The translations under genes were made by a program, and so were the position numbers. 25,000 bases of DNA. Source: Prorocentrum cordatum. Its lineage: Eukaryota; Sar; Dinophyceae; Prorocentrales; Prorocentraceae. The stretch is from contig CAUYUJ010015303.1 in NCBI GenBank assembly GCA_963575745.1, positions 249,839 to 274,838 of the forward strand, in the 5' to 3' direction. This document shows positions 24,617 to 25,000 of this stretch, piece by piece. Below the pieces are notes generated by a model, which was not told where the DNA came from, did no database searches, and saw only the letters and a list, made by a program, of their open reading frames with translations. The stretch's first letter is position 1, and every line of letters begins with the position of its first letter.

Positions 24617-25000
24617 AAAAAACTGCTTGGCATTACATTGCTTTGCGTTGCATTGCTCTGCAATGCTTGGCATCGCTTTGCATTGCTTGGCATTGCTTGA
24701 CAATGCTTGGCATTGCTTGAGAATGCTTGCTTGGCGTTACTTGGCATGGCGTTGCTTGGCATTGCTTTGCATTGTTTGGCGTTGCTTGGCATTACTTTCC
24801 ATCGATTGGCATTGATTGGCGCTGCTTGGCTTTGCGTGGTATTACTTAGTATTGCTTTGCATCGCTTGGCATTGCTTGGCGCTGCTTGGCGTTGCGTGGT
24901 ATTCCTTAGCGTTGCTTTGCATCGCTTGGCATTGCTTGGCGCTGCTTGGCGCTGCTTGGCGTTGAGTGGTATTACCTAGCGTTGCTTTGCATTGCTTGGG
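24617..25000 (+). repeat. 10 bp minisatellite (GCTTGGCATT) with a 60 bp higher-order unit; continues past the window
   Basis: Decamers such as GCTTGGCATT, GCTTTGCATT and GCTTGGCGCT follow each other almost without length change. From 24821 a six-decamer (60 bp) pattern repeats: 24821-24880, 24881-24940, and a third copy from 24941 with one extra GCTGCTTGGC decamer, running to the edge. Ala/Leu/His/Cys frames are artefacts. Confidence 0.88.

Overview
This looks like nuclear DNA of a eukaryotic protist, most likely a dinoflagellate. There are no dense gene runs, operons, ribosome binding sites, tRNA or rRNA genes. Almost all of the window is repeat: trinucleotide and tetranucleotide microsatellites, minisatellites, fold-back elements, and one dominant G/T-rich interspersed family. 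Two signals point to dinoflagellates. The first is degenerate pentatricopeptide (PPR) motifs of the 'SAGISACEKGEQW' type, common in dinoflagellate gene sets. The second is an apparent GA-AG intron with an AG|G acceptor in an aspartic protease gene. Genus cannot be fixed from this sequence; Prorocentrum, Polarella or Symbiodiniaceae-like genomes would fit.

Layout. 1-1455 (minus strand): two exons of a pepsin-family aspartic protease whose 3' part lies beyond the left edge, each exon preceded by a long polypyrimidine tract. 1470-2390: a purine microsatellite and unassigned sequence. 2392-3664: a block of the G/T family in reverse, a double hairpin, and a frameshifted PPR tract (minus). 3775-5450: a CTG block, a GAGCGAGGA block, then composite (TCC)n / GGGGTCCCGG repeats. 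5580-9120: copies of the G/T family with two (CAA)n arrays around a distinct AT-richer island at 6442-7480. 9130-10193: two more PPR relics (minus). 10290-12520: GAGCGAGGA and CTG blocks, then a reverse-oriented G/T family. 12530-13560: a short low-copy stretch, then (ATC)n and (TCC)n. 13590-24260: G/T family copies, nearly all in one orientation, broken by two large compound tetranucleotide arrays, a four-copy ~300 bp tandem array and a ~970 bp tandem duplication. 24263-25000: (TA)n, then a 10 bp minisatellite with a 60 bp higher-order unit that runs off the right edge.

The most unusual feature is the G/T family. Its G runs recur at about 10.6 bp, mixing 10 and 11 bp spacings, which matches the DNA helical repeat. 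These phased arrays alternate with a short conserved A/T-rich core (ATGCACGTTTTCC ... GACGATTTT), and in several copies they begin at a 30 bp conserved terminus next to a microsatellite. The long translations in this DNA (G/W/L/S-rich, P/R/K-rich, Y-I-H-T and Y-V-C-M repeats) are artefacts of repeat periodicity, not genes. The only coding signals I support are the protease exons and, as relics, the PPR motifs.
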